Shown piece after piece: positions 5,877 to 6,754 of a stretch of 6,754 bases of DNA. The stretch spans positions 1-6,754 of the forward strand of contig DOOY01000173.1 of NCBI GenBank assembly GCA_003514765.1, given 5' to 3'. The stretch is from Nitrosomonas sp. GTDB lineage: Bacteria > Pseudomonadota > Gammaproteobacteria > Burkholderiales > Nitrosomonadaceae. The position numbers were made by a program, and so were the translations under genes. Positions within the stretch are counted from its first letter, which is position 1. Every line of letters begins with the position of its first letter. Below the pieces are notes generated by a model. It was not told the origin of the DNA. It saw only the letters and a program-made list of their open reading frames with translations, and did not search any database.

Positions 5877-6722
5877 CTAACCGAAATTTTCTTCATTGAA
5901 CAAATTGATAACGCCGTCCAGACCGGTATGGCTGATTGAGTAGGTTGCCTTTTCCTGTACGATTGGTTTTGCATGGTAGGCTATACTGATACCCGCTTCT
6001 GCCATCATGTCCAAATCATTAGCGCCGTCGCCGATAGCGATGACCTGCTCGCGTTGAATGCCGAGTTCGCTGCATATATTTTTTAAAGCTTCGGCTTTAC
6101 CTTCCCGGCCTAATATTGTACCTAATACTTTTCCGGTGAGCTGGTTGTCTTGTATTTCGAGTGTGTTGGCGGCTGCAAAGTCTAAATGCAGTTTTTCCTT
6201 GATTCTGTCGGTAAAAAATGTAAAACCACCGGAAATGACCATGGTTTTTAGACCAGCTTCTTTAGCCTTTTTCAGCATGATTTCAGCGCCGGGGCTCAAT
6301 TGCACACGTTCGTCATAGACCTTTTGGAGTGCGTCGGAATGCAACCCTTGGAGTAGCGCTGTTCGCCGTATCAGGCTTTCTTCAAAACTGATTTCTCCCC
6401 GCATTGTTTTAAGTGTGATTTCGGCAACCTGTGGTTTAACACGATGTATGTCGGCGACTTCATCAATTGATTCAATAGCCAGTAGCGTTGAATCCATATC
6501 CATAGCAATCAGTCTGTAGTCGGATAGATACTGATCGGCACCGACGAATGCAAAATCAAGATCTACTTCTGCGCAGTAAGGTGCGATACCATCTTTTTGT
6601 GATACGTTTTTAAGTCTGAAAGCTTGTCCTGTAATTCTTTCAATTTGATCTGCACAGGCAAGTTTTGCCAGTGCTCTTAAGTCATGGTTCTCTATTTCAG
6701 AACCCTGTATGATTAAATGCAT
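5877..6722 (-). CDS. serB: Phosphoserine phosphatase
   Basis: This 281-residue enzyme hydrolyses O-phospho-L-serine to serine, the last step of the phosphorylated serine pathway. It is a HAD-superfamily enzyme. Motif I is DMDSTL with nucleophile D75 and acid/base D77, and E84 lies in the substrate-binding part of the cap. Motif II is VISGGF with S164, the motif III Lys is K209 in REGKAEAL, and motif IV is GDGANDLDM with D232 and D236. The helical cap is about residues 85-140. Residues 1-70 form the shorter N-terminal extension common in proteobacterial SerB. Length and catalytic residues are normal. The ATG at 6722 has no clear Shine-Dalgarno in the 32 bases visible upstream, which are AT-rich. 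Transcription converges on the malic enzyme. Confidence 0.96.
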   Translation of the reverse strand: MHLIIQGSEIENHDLRALAKLACADQIERITGQAFRLKNVSQKDGIAPYCAEVDLDFAFVGADQYLSDYRLIAMDMDSTLLAIESIDEVADIHRVKPQVAEITLKTMRGEISFEESLIRRTALLQGLHSDALQKVYDERVQLSPGAEIMLKKAKEAGLKTMVISGGFTFFTDRIKEKLHLDFAAANTLEIQDNQLTGKVLGTILGREGKAEALKNICSELGIQREQVIAIGDGANDLDMMAEAGISIAYHAKPIVQEKATYSISHTGLDGVINLFNEENFG

Positions 6723-6754
6723 ATGCTATTTTTTATTTGATTTTTAAGGATTAA

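Overview
The window looks like chromosomal DNA of a Gram-negative proteobacterium, most likely a betaproteobacterium and possibly a Nitrosomonadaceae member. This rests on remembered family resemblance of the YpjD-like C-terminus, the group III truncated globin and SerB, on an outer-membrane-type lipoprotein, and on an AT-leaning composition. I could not run a database search, so the lineage is inference.

Layout. Positions 1-548 (+) are the 3' part of a YpjD/CcsA-type membrane protein whose start lies off the left edge. After a 232-base gap comes a lipoprotein with a coiled coil and a C-terminal SH3b domain (781-1545, +). It converges on a membrane-bound diguanylate cyclase (1542-3212, -), and the two stop codons share one TTAA. 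Upstream of the cyclase on the same strand is a group III truncated haemoglobin (3340-3765, -). A 478-base region without a firm gene (3766-4243) follows. It holds two adjacent stem-loops, a perfect 11-bp inverted repeat, a direct repeat that duplicates the ribosome-binding site of the next gene, and a possible decayed gene end. Then come a malic enzyme of the large, eukaryote-like type (4244-5848, +) and, converging on it, phosphoserine phosphatase serB (5877-6722, -). The last 32 bases are the serB leader.

How the genes fit together. Most are housekeeping genes: cytochrome/inner-membrane biogenesis, envelope lipoprotein, malate-to-pyruvate conversion and serine biosynthesis. The most suggestive pairing is the truncated globin followed by the diguanylate cyclase, which could link O2/NO chemistry to c-di-GMP signalling if they are co-transcribed. 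No mobile element, CRISPR array, tRNA or rRNA was seen. I found no convincing new multi-gene system; the points most worth checking are the globin-cyclase pair and the structured 3766-4243 region.
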